DNA of 64,000 nucleotides from Myrica gale. Its lineage: Eukaryota > Streptophyta > Magnoliopsida > Fagales > Myricaceae. Of the stretch, positions 55,647 through 64,000 are shown piece by piece (the first letter of the stretch is position 1; every line of letters starts with the position of its first letter). The notes under the pieces are model-generated. The model was not told the origin of the DNA. It saw nothing but the letters and a program-made list of their open reading frames with translations, and made no database searches. The stretch spans positions 16,313,501-16,377,500 of the forward strand of contig OZ005605.1 of the NCBI GenBank assembly GCA_963930655.1, in the 5' to 3' direction. The translations under genes and the position numbers were made by a program.

Positions 55647-56965
55647 TAAGGGTGAGTACCGAAACGGATTGAATCATAATGGCTCATTCCGGTTACGGTT
55701 CCGGTACCTATCGGAATTAAAATTTTAATTCCAGTTCCATTCCTCAATTTTTCGAAATTGAACCAGAATTTCCGGAAACAGAATCCGGAAATTCCAGTTC
55801 CATTCAAGGGAGAGTGAGAGAGAGATTTCAGGGACGATGGAGATGAAACAATCGATACTGTTTCCTCTATATGGGGCTTCCAACTCCAAGACCAAAGCCA
55901 AAACTTCAACCATCGTCTCAATTTCAGAGTCTCACCCATGCCAAAAACCATCACTGCAAATCTCCGCCAAAAAAATCAAGAGCAAGAAAATTAAAAACAC
56001 TATGCCAAAAACCGTCGCTGCAAATCTCAGCAAGAAAAACCAATAAGACTATCTAACAAAGATTCTAATCATGGGTCGAACACAGAACATAGGGGGGATG
56101 TTTGGGTGGGAACTTTGGGGGTATTCTGGAGGAGGGCAGTAGGGAAGAGCAAAAGCAGCAAGTAAAGTACTCAAGCTCAGCAGAAGGATTAAGAGAGGAG
56201 GGACAGGATGCTTACCCATCTTTGATAACCCACCTACTCTCTCAGCTGAGAATGGGGGAGAGGATGTGCTTGTTTCACCAAGTGTGCAGTGAAGGATGCC
56301 TTTTTATAGAGACTCAGATCGAGAGACAGCGATCAATCGAATTGTGCTTTAGTGTTTTGCCTCGTTATAATTTAATGGGTCTTGTCGTGATATTTCTCAC
56401 TCGAGGGCCACCGCGTTTTCCTTTCTGGATCGTCAATCAAGTGGGGATTGGTTACATCTCTTTTATGTCAAAAATTCAAACTTTTTCTGGCCAAGGGAAT
56501 CAAAATAACGTGGTTCGTAATAGAGGACATTTTAGTGGATGTAAACTCATCGAGAATCTCAGGAGGCAACATAAGTGAGTGAGAGATTTCGGGAGGGAGA
56601 AGGAAGAGAGCTGAGAGAGAGAGATTTCAGTAGGCAAGGAAGGTGGGGAGCTAGGATGGCGAGCGTGTGGTGAGAAGGAAAGAGCGAAGTTTTTTGTTTG
56701 AAGTTCCCTTTTTTTCCTAGACTTTTGTTGAAGTGTGACCCGGGTCGTTTGACCCACATTCATTTTGTCTTTTATGAAAGAGGGCTTAAAAGCCCTGCAT
56801 TATTATTTTTAAATGAGTAACGAAACTGCTTAGAAAAAAAAAGGTAACGGAGTCGGAAAATTTCGACATTTCCTCCAGAATTTTCTATTCCGATTTCAGA
56901 ATTTTATTAAAATGAGTTATGGTACCAGAGATTCCGATTTTTGCCTGATAAAATGCTCAACCTTA
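55647..56965. mobile_element. Probable non-autonomous hAT-like element
   Basis: The left end TAAGGGTGAGTACCGAAAC and the inverted right end TAAGGTTGAGCATTTTATC share TAAGG.TGAG. Both are followed by TTCCGG/CCGGAATT-rich subterminal sequence. Flanking 8-mers do not match cleanly. The interior has short ORFs on both strands (e.g. 56102-56578) with no recognisable family. Confidence 0.6.
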
Positions 56966-57146
56966 ACTTGGATGCATCCAAGCCACACCCGTCCGAATGA
57001 ACCACTGGTCCAACCAATTAATGTGTTCTCTTTTTATTTTTTCTTAAGTTCCTATCTTCTCGATACAAGCCAATTATGAATTGGGACAGCTTTTAATAAT
57101 CTGTGATTAATAATTAAAAAATTGTGACTTCTTATCTCAAACCTAT

Positions 57147-57160
57147 GACAGTTTGGCAGG

Positions 57161-57226
<66 letters not shown>
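57147..57226 (+). tRNA. tRNA-Leu (anticodon UAG)
   Basis: Full cloverleaf. Acceptor GACAGTT pairs with AGCTGTC (one G-U). The D-arm is TGGCAGGGTGGTCTAAGGC. The anticodon stem CCAGA/TCTGG encloses TTTAGGC (anticodon TAG). A long class II variable arm (TCCGAAAGGGC) and T-arm GTGGG-TTCAAAT-CCCAC follow. Box B GGTTCAAATCC is canonical. Discriminator A is at 57226 with no encoded CCA, as expected of a nuclear gene. No intron is present. Confidence 0.95.
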
Positions 57227-57227
<1 letters not shown>

Positions 57228-57229
57228 TT

Positions 57230-57740
57230 GCAAAATATTGAAGTGAGATTTTAAACAATTTTGTTTGGTGGAAGTTAATTTAAATAAAAAAACTTATTTC
57301 TGAGATTGAAGGATTCGGTCCCAGCTAGGAAGCGGGACGCAAAAGTCAGCCAATCTTTTGGACCGTATATTTGCAACTTGCCAACTTGTACTTGGTGCGC
57401 AACAGCTTAGTCAAACACCGCGTCTGCCCCCATCACACCGAGCATAACTCAAAACTCAGTAATTCCTCTACGTACACAATTTTCCGCAAATCCGTCTCTT
57501 CAGTCCTACTTTCGTCAAGATTCCGGCTAAATGACTGCGGGGAATGGAACTTTTTGTATTGGGGGGCAAAGGCAATTTGATACGTATTTCGATGTGGACT
57601 TGTTTTTTAACATTGTTGTACTTTAAGGTAAGTAGGCGGTGAGCGTTATTTAAGACTCTTGGATTCACTCTTTATCTGGTTTCAAACCTCCTAGCTTGAT
57701 GAGTTCCTCTTCTTTTCGTTGGGTGGCAAAGTTTGTTGAT
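57230..57740. other. Spacer between tRNA-Leu and LINE fragment
   Basis: No gene or repeat recognised. Confidence 0.4.
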
Positions 57741-57744
57741 CAGG

Positions 57745-58970
57745 ATTCGGGTGAATGAAATTTATCAGCTTTACATTCTTTGTTTACTGCGGATACTTTT
57801 TTCACATCTTATCTATGTCACCACCTGACCCGCGTCACAAAGATTATTTTATTTGGCACCCCAACCCTCGAGGTTCTTTCTCTGTGAAAGAAATTGTTCT
57901 TCATGCTCAATCGGCTCGTCGGGCCCATCAATGTTTTTTATCTGAACATGACTGGACTCTGCTATGGAAACTTCCTCTCCAGGACCGACTTAAGCTTTTG
58001 CTGTGGAAAGTGGCGTTCTGAAGCTCTTCCAGTTCGAGCTCCCTCTTATCTTCTTGTTGTTGAGGGTAGTTTGTCGCTTCATGCTTGTGCTAATTGTGGA
58101 GCTCATCATGATTCTATCCGACATATTTTCATGATTGTTTGGAAGCCCAGTATTTCTGGAACTCTTATGTTTGGCCTTTGGATATTTCTCGTATGCCAGT
58201 TTCTTCTCCTGCAGCATGGGTTGGACTTTTACTCAATGCTGACTCCACCTTGGGGATACCTCGGTCATGTATCAACAAGGTCATTCTCCAGGCAGCTTTG
58301 CTTTTTGATGTTTTGTGGTTTTCTCGCAATCAAGCCTTTCATGAAGATAAGGTGGTGGTGTATCCAGATCTTAGATCATCACTTGCCCGTAGATTCTCAG
58401 ATCATCAGTCGGCTTGGTTGGTTTGTTCTCCCTCTTTCTCTCATTCATGGTCACCCCGGATACAGGATGGATTAAGATCAACTTTGACGTTGTTGTGCGT
58501 CATAATGGATCGTATGCAGCCGTCTCTTATCGAGACTCCTCTAGTTCTCTCTGTACAGTGTACATGGAACGTATTCAGGCTACGGACCCTTTGGTGGGTG
58601 AAGCTATGGCAGCTATTCGTGCAGCGGAGATTGCGCTGCAACATCGTTGGTCTTTGGTTGTTTCTTAATCGGATTGTCGCCTCCTGTGTGAAGATATTGA
58701 GCAGGATGTTACTCCTCCTTGTTGGAAAATTGAAGATCTTGCTTTCTCGCTTCGACGTTTATTTAAGGCACAATCGGCTTGGGCAATTCATTGGGTTCCT
58801 CAGAGACTCAATCGTCAAGCTCATTTGCTTGCTCACTGGGTAGCTCTCTTTGGACTGTCTGGTTTTATGGACTCTGCTTGTATTATTTCTTATATTCTCT
58901 ATTGCGACTCTGTTTCTGGTTTGGTTTAGTGTTTAATGGAAATGTTGGTTTATTGAGAAAAAAAAAGTCG
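57745..58970 (+). mobile_element. 5'-truncated LINE (3' end of ORF2)
   Basis: Plus-strand fragment. A zf-RVT part (57830-58140) reads FIWHPNPRGSFSVKEIVLHA and LLWKLPLQDRLKLLLWKVAF, followed by a frame shift and LHACANCGAHHDSIRHIF. The RNase H part (about 58460-58850) reads GWIKINFDVVVRHNGSYAAV and EAMAAIRAAEIALQHRWSLV. A poly-A run (GAGAAAAAAAAAG) near 58958 marks the 3' end. It is a different copy from the LINE at 41-46 kb and is on the opposite strand. Confidence 0.85.
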
Positions 58971-59017
58971 GCCAGGTTTTGGATTTTAGGGTCTCCTACG
59001 TTTTGAATAATTGGATG

Positions 59018-61478
59018 TGAAAACTCAGAGTAATGAACCAAGAGAAAAAGGAGAACGAATGAGGGAAATGAGTTGTTATTCGATATCATTACAATCTATA
59101 CAATGGTCTTATTTATACAAGAAAATGGGGAACAGGAAATTAAATGGGATTGATGTGTACGCTCCTTTCCATATACAAGTGATTTGCTTACTTTCTTCAA
59201 ATGGGAAATTCATGTGATGTTTGGCTCTTGTCCCTTTGACCGTTGCTGAGTTTTTGGGCAAGAATCAAGCCGTGTATTGTGCCCTTCCTTGTCATGCTGT
59301 GAAGTACGACATTCCTCAGCACTCCCCCTCAAGTTGGCGTGGATGTTTGTGACACCCAACTTGCTGAGCAAATAATTGAACTGAGAGATTCCAAGGGCTT
59401 TGGTAAAGAGATCAGCAGGTTGCTGACTTGTATGTATATAGGCTGTTTGAATGATGCCACTCTGGAGTCTTTCTCAAACCACATGACAGTCTATCTCGAT
59501 ATGTTTGGTTCGTTCATGAAACACCGGATTTGAACCTATGTGAATGGCAGCCTTGTTGTCACAATATAGGCTGACTGGTTGAGGGTGTACTACATCAAAA
59601 TCCGAGAGTAAAGACTTCAACCAAGTTATCTCACAACATGTAGAAGTCATAGATCTGTATTCTGCTTCGGCTGAGGAGCATGAAACTGTTGTTTGTTTCT
59701 TGGTCTTCCAAGAAATGGGTGACTTCCCGAGTAGAATGCAATACCCAGTGATTGATCGTCTGGTGTCTCTACAGCGTGCCCAATCTGCGTCACAGTATGC
59801 GTGTAACTGGATTTCACTGGAAGCTGATAAGAAAACCCCTTGACCTGGAGATTTCTTAAGGTATCGTAAAACTCTATGCGCTGCATCCAAGTTTGGTATC
59901 CGTGGCTTGTCCATAAATTGGCTAAGCACATGTATTGAATATGCTAAGTCTGGTCTTGTGATGGCCAGGTAAATCAGTCTACCAACTAGTCGTCTATATG
60001 ATGAGGGATCTTTTATGAGATCACCTTCACTCTCGCTGTAGCCTTTGGCAACGAGGCGAGCCTTGTACCACTCAATGGTGCCGTCAGGGTTGTACTTGAC
60101 CTTGTAGACCCATTTTCAGCCAATGGGTGTCTTACCATTTGGAAGATGAGTAAGAATCCAAGTGTGATTGGTTTCAAGGGCATTAATTTCGGCACGCATG
60201 GCGGCACGCCAATTGCAATCTTTCAAATCAGTCCAGATGGAATAAACAGACTTACAATATGTCACACTTGAAGAGATTTCTTTAGAGATGGAGTTGAGTA
60301 GCCAGGATATTACCATGACATTACAGCGCTTCCATTGTCGGGTCTCGGATGAGGTGGTAGAGGTCGGTGGAGAAATTATACCGTCGATGAACCCCAGCTT
60401 ATTTTAGCTTCAAGGGCAAGAAGCATTGCTTGACTCCATGAGGCATAATTTTCTTCACTAAATGGATGAGAGACCAAGACTAATCCAGGATGGTCAGAAG
60501 GATGGAGGTATAGATGATGAGTTGGATCGTCATATTTCTCTTCCTTGGCAGCCATGAAGGGAAAGAAATTGAAGCTCCTCTTTTTTTTTGGAAGAAATGG
60601 ACCGAGTCGAACCGTTCCGGGTCAAACCGGAATCAACCGGATCGGGGCGAGGGGACAGGCGCGCGGGTCGGCGGTCCGGGTCGGATCCAAAATTGGATCA
60701 GACCGAGGTAGGTTGGGCGCGGGCTGTGATGCGGACTGGGTCTGTGTTATCTGGACGTGGAGATTGGGCCGGGCTTCAGTGTGTGTACATAAGGGCCAAC
60801 TGAGATATTTGAGATAGCATGGTCGAATGATGAAATGATGAAACCCGTTTAAAATGAAATAACAGCCCAAAAAAAACAAGACACAGAACAGTGTCGTCTT
60901 CAACCGAAAGACTAGGTGCAGCAAACCTGTCGAACGAAAAGCTTCTTCAAAAAATCCAATAGAACTCACTTCCAATGATGAAATGAAAGGAGTGTCTGAA
61001 GAGATAAAATCATCTACAACGTGTGACAATCACGTTGAGTGATATAAAAGAACCGAATATGATCTGTTCACGGTGACGTGAAGCAGAGAATAAAAGTTGC
61101 AATCCTTGTTTTGTGACAATCAAAACAGAGATGCAAAATGAGAAAATAACCCTTAGGATTCCTCTGATACCATGTGAAAACTCAGAGTAATGAACCAAGA
61201 GAGAAAAGAGAACGAATTAGGGAAATGAGTTGTTATTCGATATCATTACAATCTATACAATGGTCCTATTTATACAAGAAAATGGGGAACAGGAAATTAA
61301 ATGGGATTGTTGTGTACGCTCCTTTCCATATACAAGTGATTTGCTGACTTTCTTCAAATGGGAAATTCACGCGATGTTTGGCTCTTGTCCCTTTGACCGT
61401 TGCTGATTTTTTGGGCAAGAATCAAGCCGTGTCTTGTGCCCTTCCTTGTCGTGCCGTGAAGTACGACATTCCTCAACA
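59018..61478 (-). mobile_element. Short Ty1/copia retrotransposon with internal deletions
   Basis: LTRs 59018-59321 and 61175-61478 (304 bases each, few differences) begin TGTTGAGGAATGTCG on the minus strand and end GAGTTTTCA. The primer-binding site TGGTATCAGAGGAATCC is at 61156-61172 (minus). The purine tract AACTTGAGGGGGAG is beside the left LTR. GATG flanks both ends (59014-59017 and 61479-61482), a possible short target duplication. The internal part is only 1.85 kb and encodes a shortened gag-pol (see next entry). It ends about 375 bases before the FLS2-like gene. Confidence 0.92.
59474..60555 (-). pseudogene. Shortened copia gag-pol
   Basis: The ATG at 60555 opens a gag N-terminus (HPSDHPGLVLVSHPFSEENY, then FIDGTI-like and ISKEISSSVTYCKSVYSIW after a frame change). 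Gag then runs straight into the start of the reverse transcriptase (NWRAAMRAEINALETNHTWI). After KGYSESEGD it jumps to the RT end ([18 protein letters not shown]) and RNase H ([41 protein letters not shown]), with the stop at 59474. Protease, integrase and the RT catalytic core are deleted. A TGA also sits at the usual tryptophan of the K-W-V-Y-K motif (near 60116). It would need proteins from intact relatives to move. Confidence 0.88.
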
Positions 61479-61482
61479 GATG

Positions 61483-61854
61483 TGTTTCAAGTAGTGCCAA
61501 ATCTTTGTCACGAGGAGGTAACCAGCCACTAGGTTTTTTTTTCCTATTGGGATGAGCTCGTAGTCAAATAAAGAAGACTTGTTATGATTCAAAGAATCAA
61601 AAAATTTCGTACATGCATTGATAGGTTTTGCCCACTGGGATGAGCTCAAAGCCAAATAACGACTTGTTATGATCCAAAGAACCAAATTTTCCCATGAATT
61701 GATAATTGTTTGACGAGTTGATTTGACCTTTACAGGGAGTCAAGATTTTGTTTAAAACAGTCGAGGTTTGTGTGGTCGATTATTGGTGGAATTTTGCATA
61801 TAAAATGCTTCATTCATTGCAGCTCTCCTATCAGTTTTTGGTAGTTCCATAGCA
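61483..61854 (+). promoter_or_regulatory. Promoter region of the FLS2-like gene
   Basis: About 370 bases between the copia element and the ATG. A TATA box candidate (CATATAAAATG, 61798-61808) lies about 50 bases before the ATG. A diverged direct repeat (TGGGATGAGCTCGTAGTCAA / TGGGATGAGCTCAAAGCCAA) lies at 61549 and 61638. Confidence 0.5.
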
Positions 61855-64000
61855 ATGGCGTCTAAAAGAGCAGTGAGTATGATTGCAGTCATCTTGTTCT
61901 CTGTTCTCGTTACTGTTCTATCCAATGAATCAAGCTTAGAAGTTCAGATTGAGGCCTTGAAGGCTTTCGAGAATTCCATCACAGATGACCCATTTGGAGC
62001 CCTTACAGATTGGACTGACACCAGCCATCACTGCAACTCGTCTGGTATTACCTGTGACCCTCTCTCAAATCATGTCATTTCGATTTCTATATTGGATAAG
62101 CAGCTCAGAGGTGAAATTACTCCATTCATTGGAAACCTCTCAAGCCTCCAGGTTCTCGATTTAACTTCGAATTCGTTCACGGGCCGCATTCCGGCCCAGC
62201 TGGGACTTTGCTCCCATCTCTCTCAGCTGATTCTGTATGAAAATTCTGTCAGGTCCAATTCCGCCAGAGCTTGGGGACCTTAAAAATTTGCACTCGCTAG
62301 ATTTAGGTGATAACTTTCTGAATGGAACCATCCCTGAAACCATATGCAACTGCACATCATTGTTGCCATTTGGAGCCATTGTTAACAATCTCAGTGACAC
62401 AATCCCACCAAACATAGGTGATTTAGCCAATCTTCAACTCTTGGTACTCTTCAAGAACAATTTGGGTGGCTCTATACCTGTATCAATTGGTCGGTTACAA
62501 TCTTTGCAAGCTTTAGATCTTAGTCAAAATCAATTATCTGGAGTAATACCTCATCAGATAGGGAACTTGTTGAATTTAGAGTATCTTCTCTTGTTTGAAA
62601 ATTCCCTTGTCGGGAAAATACCCTCTGAAATAGGTCGCTGTAAAGAGCTTGTTGCTCTTGAACTATACACTAATCAGTTCACTGGAGACATTCCCTCTGA
62701 GCTTGGAAACTTAGTTCACCTTGAAAAACTGCGGTTGTACTAGAATAAGTTAAATTCATCCATTCCGAACTCCTTATTCCATTTGAAGTCAATAACCAAT
62801 TAGGACTATCGGAGAATGAGTTAACTGGAATACTACCCAATGAGCTAGGATCACTCAGATCATTGCAAATTTTGACCTTACATTCAAATAAGTTCACCGG
62901 GGAGATACATTCGTCATTGACATTCTTGACAAATCTAACTTACTTGTCCATGAGCTCCAATTTCCTCACAGGGAAGCTTCCATCTGATATTGGACTGCTT
63001 TACAATTTGAGGAACCTAACCATGCACTCCAACCTTCTCGAGGGATCCATTCCATCTAGTATCACCAATTGCACCCACCTTCTAGTCATAAGTTTATCTT
63101 TAAACATAATAACAGGTAAAATTCCGCAGGGCCTAGGGCATTTGAAAAATCTTACAATCTTCATGCTTGCAACCAATAAAATGGTAGGGGAAATCCCATA
63201 TGACCTTTTTAATTGCTCGAATCTTCGTATTTTAGATTTGTCACTGAACAATTATGGTGGACGGCTAAAGCCTGGTATTGGAAAACTTTCTAATCTCCAG
63301 ATTTTGAGAGCCCATACAAATACATTCGTAGGGCCAATCCCACCTGAGATTGGGAATTTAAGTCAACTCATCTCCTTGTCACTTGGCAAAAATAGTTTTT
63401 CAGGCCTAGTTCCAACAGAATTGTCTAAACTCTCTCTCCTCCAAGGCCTGTACCTGAATGACAATGCCCTAGAGGATGCAATACCTGAGAAAATTTCTGA
63501 AATGAAACAGCTGAATGAAGTTGGGTTGCAGAACAATAGATTCAAGGGTCCCATTCCTGATGCAGTTTCAAAGCTTAAGCAGCTTTCATATGTAGACCTC
63601 CATGGTAACATGCTCAACAGTTCCATTCCAAGAAGCATGGGGAATCTTAATCAACTGATGACCTTGGATCTCTCCAACAACCGCCTCACAGGATCAGTAC
63701 CTGCCTCAGTGATCTCAAGTATGAAAAGCATGCAGATGTATCTGAACTTCTCAAACAATTTCTTGACTGGAACTCTTCCAGATGAGCTCGGTATGTTGGA
63801 AATGGTACAGGCTATTGACATCTCAAACAATAACCTTTCGGGTATCATTCCTGAGTCACTTGGTGGCTGCAGAAATTTGTTCTCTCTTGATCTGCCCAGT
63901 AACAAACTTTCTGGTCCAATTCCTGCTCAAGCTTTTACTCAGACGTATATGCTTACGAGCTTGGACCTTTCGAGGAATAACTTAGATGGTGGACTCCCTG
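61855..64000 (+). pseudogene. FLS2-like LRR receptor kinase, frameshifted, runs off the window
   Basis: Closest in layout to FLS2, the flagellin-sensing LRR-XII receptor kinase. Signal peptide (about 1-24), then an LRRNT cap (EVQIEALKAFENSITDDPFG, ALTDWTDTSHHCNSSGITC) with FLS2-like wording, then LRRs of 24 residues (L..L.L..N...G.IP...G.). Frame 1 covers 61855 to about 62250. Frame 2 resumes at GPIPPELGDLKNLHSLDLGD and ends at TAG 62741-62743. Frame 3 resumes near 62797 (LGLSENELTGILPNELGSLR) and stays open to the end with about 16 further repeats (e.g. LTYLSMSSNFLTGKLPSDIG, GCRNLFSLDL). The kinase part lies beyond the window. Lesions: a frameshift at about 62250, a TAG at 62741 and a second frameshift at about 62795. 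No introns seen, as usual in the LRR part of FLS2. Probably a pseudogene or damaged paralogue. Confidence 0.88.

Noticed and set aside
60545..60817. Plus-strand ORFs in the copia element
   Set aside because: Opposite strand to gag and the element leader; no family resemblance.

Overview
This is eukaryotic plant nuclear DNA, almost certainly from a woody eudicot (a rosid is my guess). Genes are sparse and split by introns with GT..AG borders. The bulk of the window is transposable elements of several classes, some nested and many with readable target-site duplications. Host families seen are typical of plants: a SAC51-type bHLH regulator, X8/CBM43 cell-wall proteins, a GH3 beta-xylosidase, a mitochondrial inner-membrane peptidase, an FLS2-like receptor and a tRNA-Leu(UAG).

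Layout, left to right. 1-1.9 kb: a broken mitochondrial inner membrane protease 1 (IMP1) gene on the minus strand. 2.1-2.4 kb: a nested GC-rich palindrome next to an 18-base G run. 5.4-6.5 kb: a decayed hAT transposase gene. 9.6-20.6 kb: one GH3 beta-xylosidase pseudogene, split by a 604-bp TRIM (5-bp TSD ACTTA) and by a 7.58-kb CACTA element (3-bp TSD ATA). The CACTA element has long CGATCGATC-rich subterminal arrays and two transposon-type genes, but no TNP2-type transposase that I could find. 21.0-21.4 kb: a second TRIM.

22.8-25.85 kb: the best-preserved host gene, a minus-strand bHLH143/145 (SAC51-like) gene. Its 5' leader holds the conserved upstream ORF ending AEYFRQLLKPVT, split in phase 0 by an intron. 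28-30 kb: a 2.06-kb hAT element with an 8-bp TSD (7 of 8 matching). 31.5-37.7 kb: three minus-strand X8 genes, one intact and two with single frameshifts. 38.3-40.2 kb: hAT-type MITEs built from CCGGTCCGG repeats, and a third TRIM.

40.9-46.6 kb: a degenerate L1-type LINE on the minus strand with an internal 190-bp duplication. 47.0-54.7 kb: a degenerate Tat-like Ty3 LTR retrotransposon. It carries tandem repeats and one or two F-box-like reading frames on the strand opposite to pol, between pol and the 3' LTR. 54.9 kb: an organelle-like trnC fragment. 55.6-57.0 kb: a hAT-like element. 57.15 kb: an intact tRNA-Leu(UAG). 57.7-59.0 kb: the 3' end of another LINE. 59.0-61.5 kb: a small, internally deleted Ty1/copia element. 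61.85 kb to the end: an FLS2-like LRR receptor gene with two frameshifts and a stop.

Few of these genes act together. The clear regulatory unit is the bHLH gene with its leader peptide. Most other protein-coding material is transposon-derived or decaying host sequence. Exon borders were placed by eye from splice consensus and family knowledge; no search was run.
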